Shown here: piece by piece, positions 5,794 to 5,802 of the stretch | How positions within the stretch are numbered: the stretch's first letter is position 1 | Layout of the letters: the number at the start of each line of letters is the position of its first letter | Assembly: GCA_964419225.1 (NCBI GenBank) | Contig: CAYQPF010000239.1 | Span: forward strand, 1-5,802 | DNA: 5,802 nt | Direction of reading: 5' to 3' | Source of the DNA: CAYQPF01 sp964419225 | GTDB lineage: Bacteria; Cloacimonadota; Cloacimonadia; Cloacimonadales; CAYQPF01 | The notes under the pieces: model-generated | What the model was told of the DNA's origin: nothing | The model's database searches: none | Seen by the model: the letters and a program-made list of their open reading frames with translations, nothing else | Made by a program: the position numbers and the translations under genes

Positions 5794-5802
5794 AAAAGAA
5801 TT

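Noticed and set aside
1..5802. CRISPR arrays, tRNA or rRNA genes, transposase genes.
   Set aside because: No regularly spaced repeats, tRNA-like folds, rRNA-like stretches or transposase motifs were seen on either strand.

Overview
The window looks like part of a defence (restriction-modification) locus from a low-GC Gram-positive bacterium of the Bacillota. The grounds are the AT-rich coding sequence, strong GGAGG-type ribosome binding sites ahead of nearly every gene, and A/T-ending codons. The genus cannot be told from the sequence.

Layout. Positions 1-42 hold the first 14 codons of an unrecognised gene that reads leftward out of the window. A roughly 300-base divergent control region follows. 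It carries a candidate minus-strand promoter overlapped by a 10-bp inverted repeat, an extended -10 promoter for the rightward genes, and three AAGTAYA repeats about one helical turn apart. Four rightward genes come next. The first is a 74-residue Cro/C1-type helix-turn-helix regulator (350-574). The second is a 1009-residue Type IIG restriction-modification fusion with a PD-(D/E)XK nuclease, an N6-adenine methyltransferase and a TaqI-like specificity domain (631-3660). The third is a 548-residue stand-alone N6-adenine methyltransferase, joined to the second by a TAATG stop/start overlap (3660-5306). The fourth is a 118-residue protein of unknown function (5353-5709) whose C-terminal end looks abnormal and may be frameshifted or truncated. 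The last 93 bases hold a strong ribosome binding site and a 10-codon reading frame.

How the genes fit together. The pair of a ~1000-residue nuclease-methylase and a separate ~545-residue methylase closely matches the organisation of the Eco57I system (subtype IIG with a companion methyltransferase). In such systems the fused enzyme cuts at a fixed distance from an asymmetric site and methylates one strand. The companion methylase supplies the protection the fused enzyme cannot give alone. The small regulator in front is placed like a controller protein, and the repeats at its promoter are candidate operators. The recognition sequence cannot be read from the sequence. The core system belongs to a known class. 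The less explained parts are the regulator with its repeats, the divergent gene, and the unknown fourth gene.
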